DNA of 64,000 nucleotides from Ilyonectria destructans (GCA_020740775.1 JAHEWK010000013.1:1178001-1242000); one strand, 5' to 3'. Positions 46,319-57,525 are shown, counted from the stretch's first letter. Numbers and translations: made by a program. The notes: generated from the letters alone by a model not told the origin.

Positions 46319-47191
46319 ATGGCACAGCTCTTCTCTCTCACCATCCCCGCGCACGCCGCCTACCCGGGCGGCACCCTCGCGTGCACCGAGCCCGCGCCGG
46401 CCGTCTACCTGCTCACACTCAACTCGCCGCCGGACAACCGTCTGACGGCGCCGGTGTTGCGCGCCTTTCTCGAGGCTCTCGACATCATCGAGTTTGGGTA
46501 CCCGCATGGCGTCGTGGCCACCACGTCTGGCATCCCCAAGTTCTACAGCAACGGGCTCGACCTCGAGCATGCCGTCGCTACTGAAGGCTACTGGCCCCTG
46601 CTGTATAGCGTCTGGCGGCGCTTCCTAAGGTACGTCTGCGTGCCCTTGCTTGATTTCTCCTGACTTACACCAATCGCCAGCTACCCCATGCCCACCGTTG
46701 CTCTCATTAACGGTCACGCCTTTGCCGGTGGCCTCATGCTCGCCACGGCCCAAGATTACCGCCTGGCGCCCTCTCCACGCGGCTTCCTCTGCGTCAACGA
46801 GCTGCTCTTCGGCGCGCCGCTGAAGCCCCCCATGTCGGCCCTCTTCCGCACGAAGATGTCCGCCCTCACGTACCGCAACCTCGTGCTCGAGGCCCGTCGG
46901 TTCACCGCCCCCGAGGCCGTTGCCGCCGGCATCGCCGATGGCATCTACGAGAAGCCCGAGGACCTGCTGACGTTCGTCAAGGAGCGGGACCTCGTCACCA
47001 AGGCCAAGACGGGTGTCTACGGCGTGCTCAAGGCGGAGATGTACCACGACCTGATCAACTACCTCAAGACTCCCGGCCTCGACGCGCACGACGCGAGGTT
47101 CGAGGAGGCTCAGGCGCTCGAACAAGAGCGAAAGGAGTTCGGAAAGGTGTGGTACGAGCAGTGGCTCAAGGACACCAAAGCCAAGCTGTAA
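46319..47191 (+). CDS. peroxisomal enoyl-CoA hydratase/isomerase family protein
   Basis: Crotonase-fold enzyme, 273 aa from exons 46319-46629 and 46681-47191. The 51-bp intron has GTACGT, a CTGAC branch and CCAG. Motifs are LNSPPDNRLT at about 38-47, FYSNGLDL for the CoA/oxyanion loop, INGHAFAGG (about 113-121) for the second oxyanion half, and VNELLFGAPL with a Glu at the usual isomerase/hydratase position. The C terminus is KAKL, so AKL forms a type 1 peroxisomal signal. This matches fungal delta3,delta2-enoyl-CoA isomerase-like proteins of beta-oxidation; which reaction it catalyses is not resolved. Confidence 0.88.
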
Positions 47192-47510
47192 CAAGTGCCG
47201 TAAATGTATAATATTTGCCATGTCATTGTATACCGTGCTTCTATAATCCTGATCTAAAGATAGTCTTTGCGTGTCTGTCTGACGGGGATATCGCAGTGCT
47301 TTGTCAAATCAACCAATCCGTGCCAACCAATCCATGCCATACCACGCCGAACCCCTATAGAAAAAAAATCATTTGGTAAATGAACGCCGCAATGCTGACT
47401 CCCCTGGCGGCTGTTTCAGCGTCTCCAATGGGGGGGTATCATGGCCTGTGATGCAAACTCCTGCTGTCCAAATGAAAGTGTCCAACCCGTCTCTGTTACT
47501 CTTCTCGGTG
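47192..47510. other. convergent 3' flanks
   Basis: The 319 bp between the enoyl-CoA gene and the TBC gene contains only the two 3' UTRs. Confidence 0.45.
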
Positions 47511-50500
47511 TCATTCCTCTGGCTGTGGCACAGCCGTGTTCTCGTCCTTCTTGCTTCTAGTCGAATCGCCATCTCGCGCGGCCACCATATCCTTTTCGGC
47601 CTGAATCGCCTTCTCCCGCAGTTGTTCCACATCCTCCCGACGGACTACCCTTCGCAGTCCTTCGCTAGCCTGCATCAAACCGTCGATGCTGATGGCGTGC
47701 TCTGTCATCTGGTGACTGATGTACGTGTATACTCCGGCTGGGGTGTTGCACTGCAGCAGGTTTCCCTCGTTGAGCTTCAGCAGGGCCAGGGCAACCTGGA
47801 ACAAGAACGTGCTGCCGTCGTTGGTGCAGAGGACGACATCCCACACGCGGAACAGGGCCTCGGCGCTTAGGCAGTCGGTAAAGACGGACAGGAACCACTG
47901 AAAGGTCAACGCCTCGAGCTCAATCGACAGCGAGTCCAGGTGCGCCGACAGCTTCGGGAGAATTGACGACACGTACTGGCGGAGCACCTGCTGGTCTGCA
48001 CGCGAGGCGAGCAGTGAGTGGTCGTAGTACCCGTGCGGCAGGATGTTCTCAATGATCGACGTCAGGATCCAAAAGGCATCCTCGGCCGAGGGCATAATAA
48101 GCAGCAGGTTTGCTGTAATCAGGTTCATGCCCTGGCAGTACCCGACATCCTTGTTCCGCCGGGAGTACGCCAGAAGCACCTCGTTGAGCTTCTGCACACC
48201 AGGGCCTCTGCGGAAGAAGATGTTGTCCGTCAGCGTTCGGTGGATGTCCATCTGGATCTGGCTCACGACGATGGGGTCGTCGTCCTTGCCGCTCTGTGCC
48301 ACCAAGTCATCGTAGTATCCCGGCACGCGCTGTGCTGCTGCTCCAGAGCACTCCGACCAGACCTTGGCGCGGTAGGCAACGGGGATGCCGCCCAGCACCA
48401 GATTCTTGAACTCATTCCACTTGGCCCGTCCAACTTTGCCCTTGTTGCCCAGTCCAGAGACGCCAATCATCTCGCCATCGGCTACGCGCGTCTCAGGGAG
48501 GATAACGGCCGGACGCTCGTATCGGGCCTCGGCAGCAGCGGCGGCGGCGGCAACCGCAGCCTCACCCTCTCGTCGACGCTCAGCTCGAACCTTGCGAAGG
48601 AAGTCGTTCCATCGAACAGTCTTTTCGCGCTGCAGCGCATCGTGCACTTCGCTGAGCTGCTGGAGCAGGAGCTTGACCGGCTCAGCATCCTCCTTGGCCA
48701 GGACTATGGGTGCCTCCGGAGAGGGGGGCGTTGTCTCGCTGTCGACAGCCGTTGTCGTGCTCGCCGATGGGATCAGGCCGGAGTGTGTTGACAAAATGGC
48801 GGGCTTGGGCGACTCAATGGCCGGTTCTGCCTCAACTCCCTCCATCACCTGGAGAGACGGAGCGGCAATGCTGGGGGTGTGGCTCAAGAGCTCCGTCGGA
48901 AACGTTGCAATCTTCAAGTAATCCTGCCACCTCTTGGTCTTGCCTTCCTCTGCTCCCCGTTCCTCGACGCTGCTCGGACTCTCCGGGCGCCCATCGCTCG
49001 ACACGCTCCACTTGGGGCTGGGGGCGTCCTCGATCGAGTTGGGTGAGATGCCGGAGCGGCCGTTGAGCAGCATCTCGGTGCGGCTGCCTTTGCGAATGTG
49101 CCGAGCCATCTGGGCCGCCTCGCGCTGTCGCCTCTTGCGTCGCTGGTCGTAGATGAAGCCGAAGCGATCCGTCAGATACTCGCTGTTGGGGAAGTTGTTG
49201 TAAATATGCGTTAGAGTGGGTGGCTGCGTCTCTGGCGGCATGATTGCATCCATCTCGACGGGACCATAACTCTCATGGCGCGAGCCGTCAGTCGGCGGGC
49301 TTCCTCTCATCGTGTCCCAGGCTTCCAGTGCTTGCGCTCTTGATGCTGCTCGGTCAGGGGGTGCCGGGGTCGATCGTCGCATCGCCATCAGCGCCTTAGG
49401 ACCGCCAGCCACGGAAACCGCCCGGGGCTGAGACCTGCGACCTGTTGTCGACGAGGCTCTCAGAGACTCAGCCCTGGTGGAAGTGCTCACGGCGCGGCCC
49501 CTGGACTCGGCGTCGCGAGTGGTCATGGCACCGCCGGCCACCAACCGCAAAGCCATGTGGGCCAGCGACGCGGATGTCTTGCGCTCAGCGGCGGGCCCAG
49601 ACTGGATGCTGGAAGCTCGACTAGAGCTCCTCACTGAGACGGTATCGGGCGGATTGAAGAGGTCATCTTGCAGGGTTGGCCTGCGATCCATGCTAGAGTG
49701 CGATCGAATGACGGTGGACGAGTTGATGCTCTCGCTGTTGATGCTGTCGGGTCTGCTGCCCCGCTTGGCGGTTCCTGTGCCCCAGAAATAGTCCTTCCAT
49801 CCCCTCAGAGTGCCTTTGCTGGTGTCGGTGTTGCTGGATGTGTTGGTGGTGACGGATTGGCTGCTGGCGCAAATGGTGGAGCGGTTGTTCTCGCCCAAGG
49901 CATTGGCGACGACTGTATCCTGCATCGCATCGCTCATGAGATCACTAAGAACGGATTCATCCCTCGGCAGGGTCTTTCCGTTGGTGCGCAGCTCAGCCTC
50001 GACGGCGCGCAATCGCGTCTCAAGGTCGAGATTGGACAGGCCGCATTCTCGTATTATCCTGCGCAGGGCCCTCTCGCGCTCGTCGGCACGTCGCCGCAAG
50101 GTGGAAATCTGGGCGTCTCGCTGAGCCAGGTCCTCGGAAATCTGTCTTACGAGGCCAATCGCGCCATGCCTCGAGATCAAGCGCTGGATGTGTTCGTCAT
50201 CGGCTTGGTGGAGCGCGCCCGGAACCTTGTGCATTAACGGGGCATCCTCGAACAGGGCACTGCGCGCACTAGATTGTCCAGTCAAGCTGTCCACAATAGA
50301 ACCACGGCCGACCCTGGAGATGGCGCGATCAACCGGCTTGTCGGTCGGCGGGCGAGTTGTCGGTTTGGACCAGACGGGATCATTGAAGGGGTCGCCGCCA
50401 GCGTTCTCGGGGGAGAAGCTGGGGAAGCTGGTTAGTGACTTGTCGCTGGCTGCGACGCTGCTAGAGGAGCTGCTGGGTTGGCTGAGGCGCTTACGGCCGC

Positions 50501-50636
50501 GAGGGCCTCGGACGGCGGAGCTTCTTGCGCTGTGGACGCTGCGATACGAACGCAGAGAGGTGGTGCTGTGTTGGGAGACGGAGCGCTGGAGGGGCAAGGA
50601 CGGGTCGGCCACGTCCAGGGCCGTCGCCGTTGCCAT
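47511..50636 (-). CDS. TBC-domain Rab GTPase-activating protein
   Basis: Single-exon gene for 1041 aa. The N-terminal half is Ser/Arg-rich, with a coiled coil at about 165-215 (ISTLRRRADERERALRRII). The TBC domain lies at about 740-960. It starts with GGIPVAYRAKVW, has the arginine finger in IQMDIHRTL near 795 (IxxDxxR), the glutamine finger in GYCQGMNL near 835 (YxQ), then AFWILTSIIE and RVWDVVL. Both catalytic fingers are present, so it should stimulate GTP hydrolysis by a Rab. The tail is Lys/Glu-rich. It is much longer than the Bub2/Cdc16 TBC proteins and is not one of them. The Rab partner cannot be told. Confidence 0.92.
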   Translation of the reverse strand: MATATALDVADPSLPLQRSVSQHSTTSLRSYRSVHSARSSAVRGPRGRKRLSQPSSSSSSVAASDKSLTSFPSFSPENAGGDPFNDPVWSKPTTRPPTDKPVDRAISRVGRGSIVDSLTGQSSARSALFEDAPLMHKVPGALHQADDEHIQRLISRHGAIGLVRQISEDLAQRDAQISTLRRRADERERALRRIIRECGLSNLDLETRLRAVEAELRTNGKTLPRDESVLSDLMSDAMQDTVVANALGENNRSTICASSQSVTTNTSSNTDTSKGTLRGWKDYFWGTGTAKRGSRPDSINSESINSSTVIRSHSSMDRRPTLQDDLFNPPDTVSVRSSSRASSIQSGPAAERKTSASLAHMALRLVAGGAMTTRDAESRGRAVSTSTRAESLRASSTTGRRSQPRAVSVAGGPKALMAMRRSTPAPPDRAASRAQALEAWDTMRGSPPTDGSRHESYGPVEMDAIMPPETQPPTLTHIYNNFPNSEYLTDRFGFIYDQRRKRRQREAAQMARHIRKGSRTEMLLNGRSGISPNSIEDAPSPKWSVSSDGRPESPSSVEERGAEEGKTKRWQDYLKIATFPTELLSHTPSIAAPSLQVMEGVEAEPAIESPKPAILSTHSGLIPSASTTTAVDSETTPPSPEAPIVLAKEDAEPVKLLLQQLSEVHDALQREKTVRWNDFLRKVRAERRREGEAAVAAAAAAAEARYERPAVILPETRVADGEMIGVSGLGNKGKVGRAKWNEFKNLVLGGIPVAYRAKVWSECSGAAAQRVPGYYDDLVAQSGKDDDPIVVSQIQMDIHRTLTDNIFFRRGPGVQKLNEVLLAYSRRNKDVGYCQGMNLITANLLLIMPSAEDAFWILTSIIENILPHGYYDHSLLASRADQQVLRQYVSSILPKLSAHLDSLSIELEALTFQWFLSVFTDCLSAEALFRVWDVVLCTNDGSTFLFQVALALLKLNEGNLLQCNTPAGVYTYISHQMTEHAISIDGLMQASEGLRRVVRREDVEQLREKAIQAEKDMVAARDGDSTRSKKDENTAVPQPEE

Positions 50637-52086
50637 GGCCCGGACAGGGAGTCGAGGCCGTGATGAATGGACGGGGACGAGCCGGAGACGGTGGTGAGGG
50701 TGTTGCGATGGTGAGTAAGGAGGGTTTTCGAAAGGGGACCGAAGTCGAAGTAGGTCCAGGTCGAGGGAGATGATTCCAGAGCGAGAGCGAGGGCGAGGGC
50801 GAGAGCTTCAGCCGAGGGGCATAGCGCGCGGAATCGGGAATCGGCGGTTGACGGGATGGGCACTAACACCGTAGCTCAAATCGTCGCGTCAACAAAGAAA
50901 GCAAGCGGTTGGCGATGGCTTCGCTCTGGCGTATCTCGCGACGGTTGTTTTGTTGTCCTTTGTTGTCGTCGTGTGCAAGCGTGAATTTCATTTCAAGAGT
51001 CAAGAGTCATAGACGTTGTGTGGCCGTCCTTTGGTTGGTATGCGTTGCCCTGCTTGCCCTGGGCTAGCTGTCGTTGGCCGTTCACCTCAAGTTGGTCGGC
51101 ACTCCACTGTAGCCCACTGTAGCCTCCATTTCCGAGCAGTAAATTGACCCAGTAGGTGCCCGGCGCCCGCAGCCCCGGTAGCCCCAGAAGGGTGCTGCCC
51201 AACGGTGGGAGGCCCTGTAACCCCTGCAATCGAGGCCTAGCCCCGCCGACAAATGCACCCGTCGACCCCTGCCACCTTCTCCCAGCGTGTCCCCTGTAGT
51301 GCCGCCCGCCACCTCCGCGTCATGGCCATTCAGGGTCCTCCAGTGGCCGCTCGCCCCCCAGTTCACCAGGCGCCACCCGGGAATTCCAGCATGTCGGAGC
51401 CATTGACGTTGACAAAGATGCAACAAGGATCAGCTTGCTTTCTTTTTCCATTCATCGCCTTGTTTCGCCTGGAACTGGCCGGAGAGCGCAAATTTTTCTT
51501 CATTCGCCAGATGAATCATCAGTAACATGCTGGACATGCTAGACATGCTAGACGGTTTTGTCAGGTCATGCGACACTTCCCTTGGTCTGGGCTCTGAACC
51601 GAGATTGTGATATATCTGATGTAGATGCGAGACACGAGCGGGGGCTGTTGCATTGATTGCATCCAAGTGACTTCACTCTGCAGCTGCAGCAGGCGCTTGG
51701 TCCATGTACCCTTGATCGCCCAATGCTCATCTCCCGTCTACCGTCGTCCACCGTCATCCACCGTCATCCACCCTCGTGGTCAGCATCATTTCAAAGCACT
51801 AATTCAAATCACTAATTCAACCTAGAAATCGCCAATTCAAATCACCATCGTTAGACTCATCTTCATCTAACCAGATTGTCTTGCTTGAACTCTCATATCC
51901 TGTATTTATACACTTCAGGCATGCATAATTAAACAATCCAAACTCCGTTCCTGTAGTTGTGTCCTTCCGCCAGCCCCATCGGCCCATCAACCTATCAAAC
52001 ATTCCAAAACGCCAAATCATGCATTACTCAAGACAAGTCATTATTACCCCTTCGTGTGATTTTTGCATCGTACATCAAGCTCTGCA
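50637..52086. other. intergenic, promoter of TBC gene and 3' flank of scaffold gene
   Basis: The 1.45-kb region contains several short direct repeats: 9-bp units (ACATGCTRG) at about 51524-51550, CATCCACCGT units at about 51735-51770, and CACTAATTCAA/CAATTCAAATCAC units at 51797-51843. No gene is supported; the frames seen do not look like protein. Confidence 0.5.
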
Positions 52087-55000
52087 TCAAGCAAAGCTGT
52101 CCTCGGCGTTCCATCGGCTGCTCCTCACAGACTCGATTGGATACGCGACATCACGCTCCACTTCCACCTCCTTCTGTGGCGACGACCCTTCGCCCACCAA
52201 GGTATCGTCTGGCAAGAGCCCTTCCGCTACCAGCGTATGGTAAAGGTCATCTTTAAATAGCACCACATTTCGCTGAATGGGTAGTCCGTCCAGCTTGCGT
52301 AGGCGCTTGCAGCTTCCGGCGAACACAATCTGGTGCAATCGTCGTCGCAGCCTAGTAGTCTCGTCTAGGCGGCTCGCATACAAGTCGTCCCGACCCACAT
52401 CCCCTTCAGGGAGCATGAACGGGTCGACGAAATCCGTGCGGTCCCTGGAAACTAGTACCTGCACGGGTGGATAGAATCCAATCGTCACGGGGTTGTCTCT
52501 CAGATCCAGTTGAGTCAAGTGTGGGAACTCAATCAGTAGTTCCGTTACCGTTGTCGAATCCGCAAGTCGGTTGCCTGCAACCAGCAACTTCTTCATACGT
52601 GGGATGAATCGGAGTGGCGTTAGATCTGAGACGGCGTTGAAGTTGAGATTCAACGTCCGTAGATTGGGCATTAGCTGGCCCAGGTTGCCGGGCAGCGACT
52701 GGATGCCACAATTTGCCAGCTCGAGAAGCTGCAGGTTGAGAAAGTCGACCGTAGGCTCAAATGCGCCCAGGTAGTTGCCGGAAAGGAATAGCTTGCGAAT
52801 CTCGTAGGCCGTTGAAAGGAAAGCAAGGTCAAGCGCCTGCTCGCCGCGCTGCTCCCGGAGCGACAAACTGTCCAGATGGCGAGTGTGGCTGAAGCCAGTC
52901 AACTCGACGATGCGGTTGCGGTCGGCGTGCAGCGAATGGAGGTTTGGCAGGTTGCTGACGTCCAAGTAGGTGAGGCTGTTGTCGCTGAGATCCAACTCAC
53001 GTAGTCCTTTGACACTTGACTCGACCGTGAAGCTGTCGAGGCGGTTTTTCCCAAGCTTCAACCGCGCCAGCGCTGGCACCAGCTCCAGATTGCGAACCGA
53101 TGTGACTTGGTTACCAGCCACATCCAGTTCCGTCAAGCGCTCCATCTTGATGGTTGCAAAGTCCAGTTCCTCAATGAGGTTATCCCTCGCGCGCAGGGAT
53201 AGCAGTCCATCGTGTGCATCCAGCCCATCCAGGCTCGTCAGTTGATTGTTATCTGCCTTGACACTTCGGAGATGCACAAGACCCTTCAGCGCCGACAGGC
53301 TCTTGACCTCGTTGCCAGAAATGTCCACATACTGCAGGTTCATCAAGTGATCCCACGATGTCAACTCTGTCAACATGTTGTATGACGCCTTCAGCTGTCG
53401 CACGCTAGGCGGCACACCATCAAGATGGCCTAGGGCATTCTTAGATGCGTCCAGAGTGACCAACTTGCCACAAAACTCATCCAGCATGTGCAGGCTGCTC
53501 AGTCGCTTCTCGTGCAGATCCAATTCTGTAATGTCCTCCCAGTAAGGCTCGAATGGTTCAACCTCGCTAAGTTTGTCCACGAGGTCTCGTATCGTCATAG
53601 ACATGACCTTCTTAGAGGCTTCGCCTGTTGCCATGTGGCGGCGCCCCATGACGTAGCTGACCTCGAATCCAAACGACTGGTCAGAATTATTGAGTGTAAA
53701 CTCGGACAATGGGCTCAGCGAGAGTTTCCCAACATTTTGGCCGATCACCGCGCTGTCATCTGCTGGAACAGACAGGAAGTTGCTGCAAGGCGTGTGCCCA
53801 ATGATGAAGCTCAGGCTGCCGCGACGGCCATCTGGCGTCTTATGGCTGACGACGCTCGTGTCCCCAATAATGCTAACCTGGCGCTGGTCCTCCATCGGAA
53901 CCTCGATGGTGCTCTCCTCATCTTGCTCGTCGATCCGCGACACAGGCCTGGGAATAAAAGCTGGTCCACTGTGAGCAATGTGTCGCGAGGGGACCCGAGT
54001 GCCGCGAACTGATCCCTGGCCAGCGTGCTTCAATGCGGACTTGCCCACGGAGTGCCCGGCTTTCTTTGGCGTTGGGTTCATCGAACCGTCCTCCTCAATG
54101 GCTGGGTCGTCCTCGAGATTGTCCAAGTCTTCTGCAAGAACATCCTGGATGAATGATGCCACCGGTGACGAAAATGAAATGGTGAGGTTGCGCCGCTTGG
54201 TCGTTGAAGGTGGGCTGCTGTCCATACCCGGGATACTCTCGTCTCGCTGCACTGATTCGTCTGCATCCACCTCTGAGCCCTCCATTGCCCGAGCGTCAAG
54301 CTTCTCAAACTCCTCTCGAGCCAGAGACGCCACATCTAGACTCAGTTGCGCATTTGGAGATAGTGTGACGAAGCCTCTGGATTGGGGCTGAGGCGACGGA
54401 GAAGGACTAGCCAGCTCACTCAGGTCGACGTCCGGAGTGGGCTTCTTGCCTGTCAGCAATAGGTTCTGCATCTCCCTGGTCATATCAACAGAGAGGTCGG
54501 GAATGCTGGCAAACGGATCGTCCTCGCTGTCCTCTGAGGGAAGGATGCTGACATCTCGGCGGGGAGGCGTTTCCTTCTTCTTGATCCAGATGTTGTTTTG
54601 TTTGTCGAGGTACATGCCGCCAACTCGGTCCGGGATGAGATGTGACACGCTTTCTGGCATAATAATCTTTCTTGAGTCGGAGCCTCGAGAAGATCCAGTA
54701 GGATATGAGGAAGCTGCTGATGAATGCGAATGGAAGTCGCGAGTAGGGCTACCAGGTACTTCGCGAGCCGGGTTTGTCGACAGGCGGATATTGGGCGGGT
54801 CGCTGATCACTTCGTCGTCTGTCGTGTAAGGAAGATCCGATCGGTTGCGAGAGTGCTCCTCGATATGTCGCTCGACTTCCTGGGCTACGCGGATCGCATC
54901 CTTTGCGAGGCCCATAGACCGCATGGATGAGGAGATGATATCGCCCATGTCGCTCAGCTCCTGGTACTTTTTCAATCGGTTAATGAGCTCTGGATCTTCT

Positions 55001-57525
55001 TGGCGAACGGGAATCCTTGACATAGGTCGGCCTTCACGGCTGGGTGGTCGAGACAGCGGTTCCTTGGTCGATTCTTGGTATGAGTCGTCGTCGTAATCGG
55101 GGCTGGGTGCGCCGTGTTCGGCCTCGGACTCTTCCACGCTCGACAAGCCAGGTGCCCTCACTTGATTTCGGATCATGGCCATAATTTGTGCGGCTTGATC
55201 AACAAAGTCTTGTGTCCTAATAGACGGCTTTCGATCTGCCTCGCTGGGGGCATCGCTAAAACGCGCGATGCTCTCGTCCTGTAGCGCCCGGAGTGGTGAC
55301 TTCCACGGCAGCTCGCTAATCCCTTTACTCTCCGGGTCCATGGAAGACTGCCGCGAGTGGTTCCGTGATGAGCCTCTGCTAAGGGTCGGGCTCATAGGAT
55401 GCAGAATTGACCTCATCGCCAGAACACTCGGGTTCGCAAGCTGGAAGGTACCTGGTCGAGCATCTTTGCGCTTCTTTCCCATCACTGACTGCATCTCACG
55501 AGACGCAGAGTCCACGCTGGCTAGACGGTCCTCGTGACCAAAGGCAATATCGGAGCGGTGGAGCGTGCGCCGACGCTTAGGAGTGGGATCTTTGGACGGG
55601 GAAGTCCTGGGTCTTTTGCCTTCGGAGCCATCGCGCAACAGTGTTATGTCAGCGTCCGGTGCTCCTTTCGCTGGGCTAAGAATTTTGCGGATTTGGCTGG
55701 AACTCGAGAACGTTCTCATGTGTTTGCTTGCAGATGACGACAGTGACTTGTTCCGCCTTCTGCGGACGCGTAGCTCTGACTCTTCCTCAGGAGATGCTTC
55801 TCGTAGTGGGCGGTGGAACATGGGCTCGACGGGGTGAGAACCCAGTGGCTTGGGAGGAGTATTTTCTTTATCGGAGGTCTCGAAGTCGTTCTGCGACACG
55901 TAGGAAGCATCGCCACTGAACGTATATCCTTCCAAGTGACCAGCACCAAATTGACTAACTGATCTCAAGCCAGGGGATTGATCAAGGCCGCCGGTGCTAG
56001 ATGCAGGTATATGCGATTGGTTCTCGGGTGATGGCGAGCGGTCGTGTTGGATGACTGAGCCAAAGGATTGTCGAGAAGTTGTACCAGACAATGTCTCCTC
56101 GAATTGACTGATCCGTCTAAGGAGTGTCTGGTTGGTAAAAGTATCGTATGGTCCAAAAAGCTTTAGGGGGCTTCCACCCGATGGCGCACTTCGTCCAGCG
56201 GTGATTTCCCTCTTGTCTGGGCTAGGGAATGGAGCTCGAGGCATCGAAGGGCTGAGGGAGAATTGGTCGTTTTGGTATGGGTTGGTCGCATCTGTCCTCA
56301 TCGAAGGAAATTGCTTGGGCGTGCTGGCTTGCAAAGACTCTTCAGGAAGCATGTCAGACGTATCGACATTGAACCCTGGGCTCAGCGGGCGATGGCGAAA
56401 CGAGCCCTCACCTGATCGCCCTCCTCTCTGCAGATTAATGTATCCTCCTACCCTGGCATAGTCGTCACTGTTCTCCAGGTCGACAGGCTCGTTCTGACTG
56501 GATCTATCAAATGCAGTCTGGGGGTCGATTCGGGGGTCCAGAAGAATTTGATTGATTCGCAGCGCTTCGAGCTTCAACTTCAGCTGATCCGCAGGCAGCT
56601 CGAGAGGCGCGAAATCCACCTTTCCATTTTCGTCGCTGTGTTTCCCAATAAGAATCGGGCTGAAATCCTCGTTGCGGATGACACTCTGGCCACTAGTTTT
56701 CCGGACGCTGGCATCCTCATCAACTGGTTCAGTTAGGCAACTCTCATCTCGATAGATCTCGGGTTGTCGGGAAGGAGTCGCATCCTCTGGTCCACTGAGC
56801 TGACTCGAAGGATAAGAATCCTCCTCGTTCAGCGTGTATTGAATTTCCCTCTTTGTTCTCCTTGGGCTGGGGCTAGGTGTAACATCGTTGGGATAGAGTG
56901 GCTCGTCGTCTTCAAGCTCGTCCAGATCAAGCCCCTCAAGGCCATGGAAGTCGCCAGTGGCCATGCGCTGATGGTAGGACGGCGGGCTGGAGGGCATCGA
57001 CGATTCGTGCTGCTCCTCTTCATCGGTCACAGAAGGAGGCTTGAACATGTCTTGGAGGCCAGCAGCAGCAGAGCAAAATAGGTCGCGCTGTTCTCCGTAC
57101 TGGACGCCTCCGTACACTAGACGTCGCTTCCATTCTGGTGTTTCGACCTTGCTCTTATCTAGAGAGGATCTGTGCTGGATTGTGTTGTGGACGACGGATG
57201 CGCTTGTGGAGGCCGAGACAGATCTACTTCCGGTTGCCCCACGTCCATGTTTTGATTCTTGAAAAAGCTTAGACGACAGTCGCTTGCTTGAAATGTTGAT
57301 GTCGTTTGCGGTACGCTCATTGAGAACGCTGATGCTGGAGTCGTTCGAATTCGATAATTGAGACCGTGGACCAAACGTCCTACGTGGTATTCGGCTGGGG
57401 GTTTCTTTGTGTTTGGTGCTCGCGTCGTCGTCCTTGAGAGGCGGCAGCTGCGCGACGGAGGTGTCTGCAGACCCAGGCTGGGAGACCCAATCCTCCGACA
57501 GCGAATCCAACCAAGCGTGCTCCAT
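52087..57525 (-). CDS. NUD1: Cdc11/Nud1-type leucine-rich septation scaffold
   Basis: Single-exon gene for 1812 aa. Members of this family are spindle-pole-body scaffolds that hold septation-initiation/mitotic-exit kinases (fission yeast Cdc11, budding yeast Nud1, Aspergillus SnaD). The N terminus has ATG at 57525 and MEHAWLDSLSEDWVSQPG. The conserved block TPEWKRRLVYG...AAAGLQDMFKPP lies near 128-165, as in fungal Cdc11 proteins. A long Ser/Pro-rich disordered middle with many possible CDK sites follows. The C-terminal leucine-rich repeats run at about 1308-1690, starting ITELDLHEKRLSSLHMLDEF, and are closed by an LRR cap at about 1690-1750. Length and architecture match the filamentous fungal members. 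Divergent from the next gene. Confidence 0.9.
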   Translation of the reverse strand: MEHAWLDSLSEDWVSQPGSADTSVAQLPPLKDDDASTKHKETPSRIPRRTFGPRSQLSNSNDSSISVLNERTANDINISSKRLSSKLFQESKHGRGATGSRSVSASTSASVVHNTIQHRSSLDKSKVETPEWKRRLVYGGVQYGEQRDLFCSAAAGLQDMFKPPSVTDEEEQHESSMPSSPPSYHQRMATGDFHGLEGLDLDELEDDEPLYPNDVTPSPSPRRTKREIQYTLNEEDSYPSSQLSGPEDATPSRQPEIYRDESCLTEPVDEDASVRKTSGQSVIRNEDFSPILIGKHSDENGKVDFAPLELPADQLKLKLEALRINQILLDPRIDPQTAFDRSSQNEPVDLENSDDYARVGGYINLQRGGRSGEGSFRHRPLSPGFNVDTSDMLPEESLQASTPKQFPSMRTDATNPYQNDQFSLSPSMPRAPFPSPDKREITAGRSAPSGGSPLKLFGPYDTFTNQTLLRRISQFEETLSGTTSRQSFGSVIQHDRSPSPENQSHIPASSTGGLDQSPGLRSVSQFGAGHLEGYTFSGDASYVSQNDFETSDKENTPPKPLGSHPVEPMFHRPLREASPEEESELRVRRRRNKSLSSSASKHMRTFSSSSQIRKILSPAKGAPDADITLLRDGSEGKRPRTSPSKDPTPKRRRTLHRSDIAFGHEDRLASVDSASREMQSVMGKKRKDARPGTFQLANPSVLAMRSILHPMSPTLSRGSSRNHSRQSSMDPESKGISELPWKSPLRALQDESIARFSDAPSEADRKPSIRTQDFVDQAAQIMAMIRNQVRAPGLSSVEESEAEHGAPSPDYDDDSYQESTKEPLSRPPSREGRPMSRIPVRQEDPELINRLKKYQELSDMGDIISSSMRSMGLAKDAIRVAQEVERHIEEHSRNRSDLPYTTDDEVISDPPNIRLSTNPAREVPGSPTRDFHSHSSAASSYPTGSSRGSDSRKIIMPESVSHLIPDRVGGMYLDKQNNIWIKKKETPPRRDVSILPSEDSEDDPFASIPDLSVDMTREMQNLLLTGKKPTPDVDLSELASPSPSPQPQSRGFVTLSPNAQLSLDVASLAREEFEKLDARAMEGSEVDADESVQRDESIPGMDSSPPSTTKRRNLTISFSSPVASFIQDVLAEDLDNLEDDPAIEEDGSMNPTPKKAGHSVGKSALKHAGQGSVRGTRVPSRHIAHSGPAFIPRPVSRIDEQDEESTIEVPMEDQRQVSIIGDTSVVSHKTPDGRRGSLSFIIGHTPCSNFLSVPADDSAVIGQNVGKLSLSPLSEFTLNNSDQSFGFEVSYVMGRRHMATGEASKKVMSMTIRDLVDKLSEVEPFEPYWEDITELDLHEKRLSSLHMLDEFCGKLVTLDASKNALGHLDGVPPSVRQLKASYNMLTELTSWDHLMNLQYVDISGNEVKSLSALKGLVHLRSVKADNNQLTSLDGLDAHDGLLSLRARDNLIEELDFATIKMERLTELDVAGNQVTSVRNLELVPALARLKLGKNRLDSFTVESSVKGLRELDLSDNSLTYLDVSNLPNLHSLHADRNRIVELTGFSHTRHLDSLSLREQRGEQALDLAFLSTAYEIRKLFLSGNYLGAFEPTVDFLNLQLLELANCGIQSLPGNLGQLMPNLRTLNLNFNAVSDLTPLRFIPRMKKLLVAGNRLADSTTVTELLIEFPHLTQLDLRDNPVTIGFYPPVQVLVSRDRTDFVDPFMLPEGDVGRDDLYASRLDETTRLRRRLHQIVFAGSCKRLRKLDGLPIQRNVVLFKDDLYHTLVAEGLLPDDTLVGEGSSPQKEVEVERDVAYPIESVRSSRWNAEDSFA

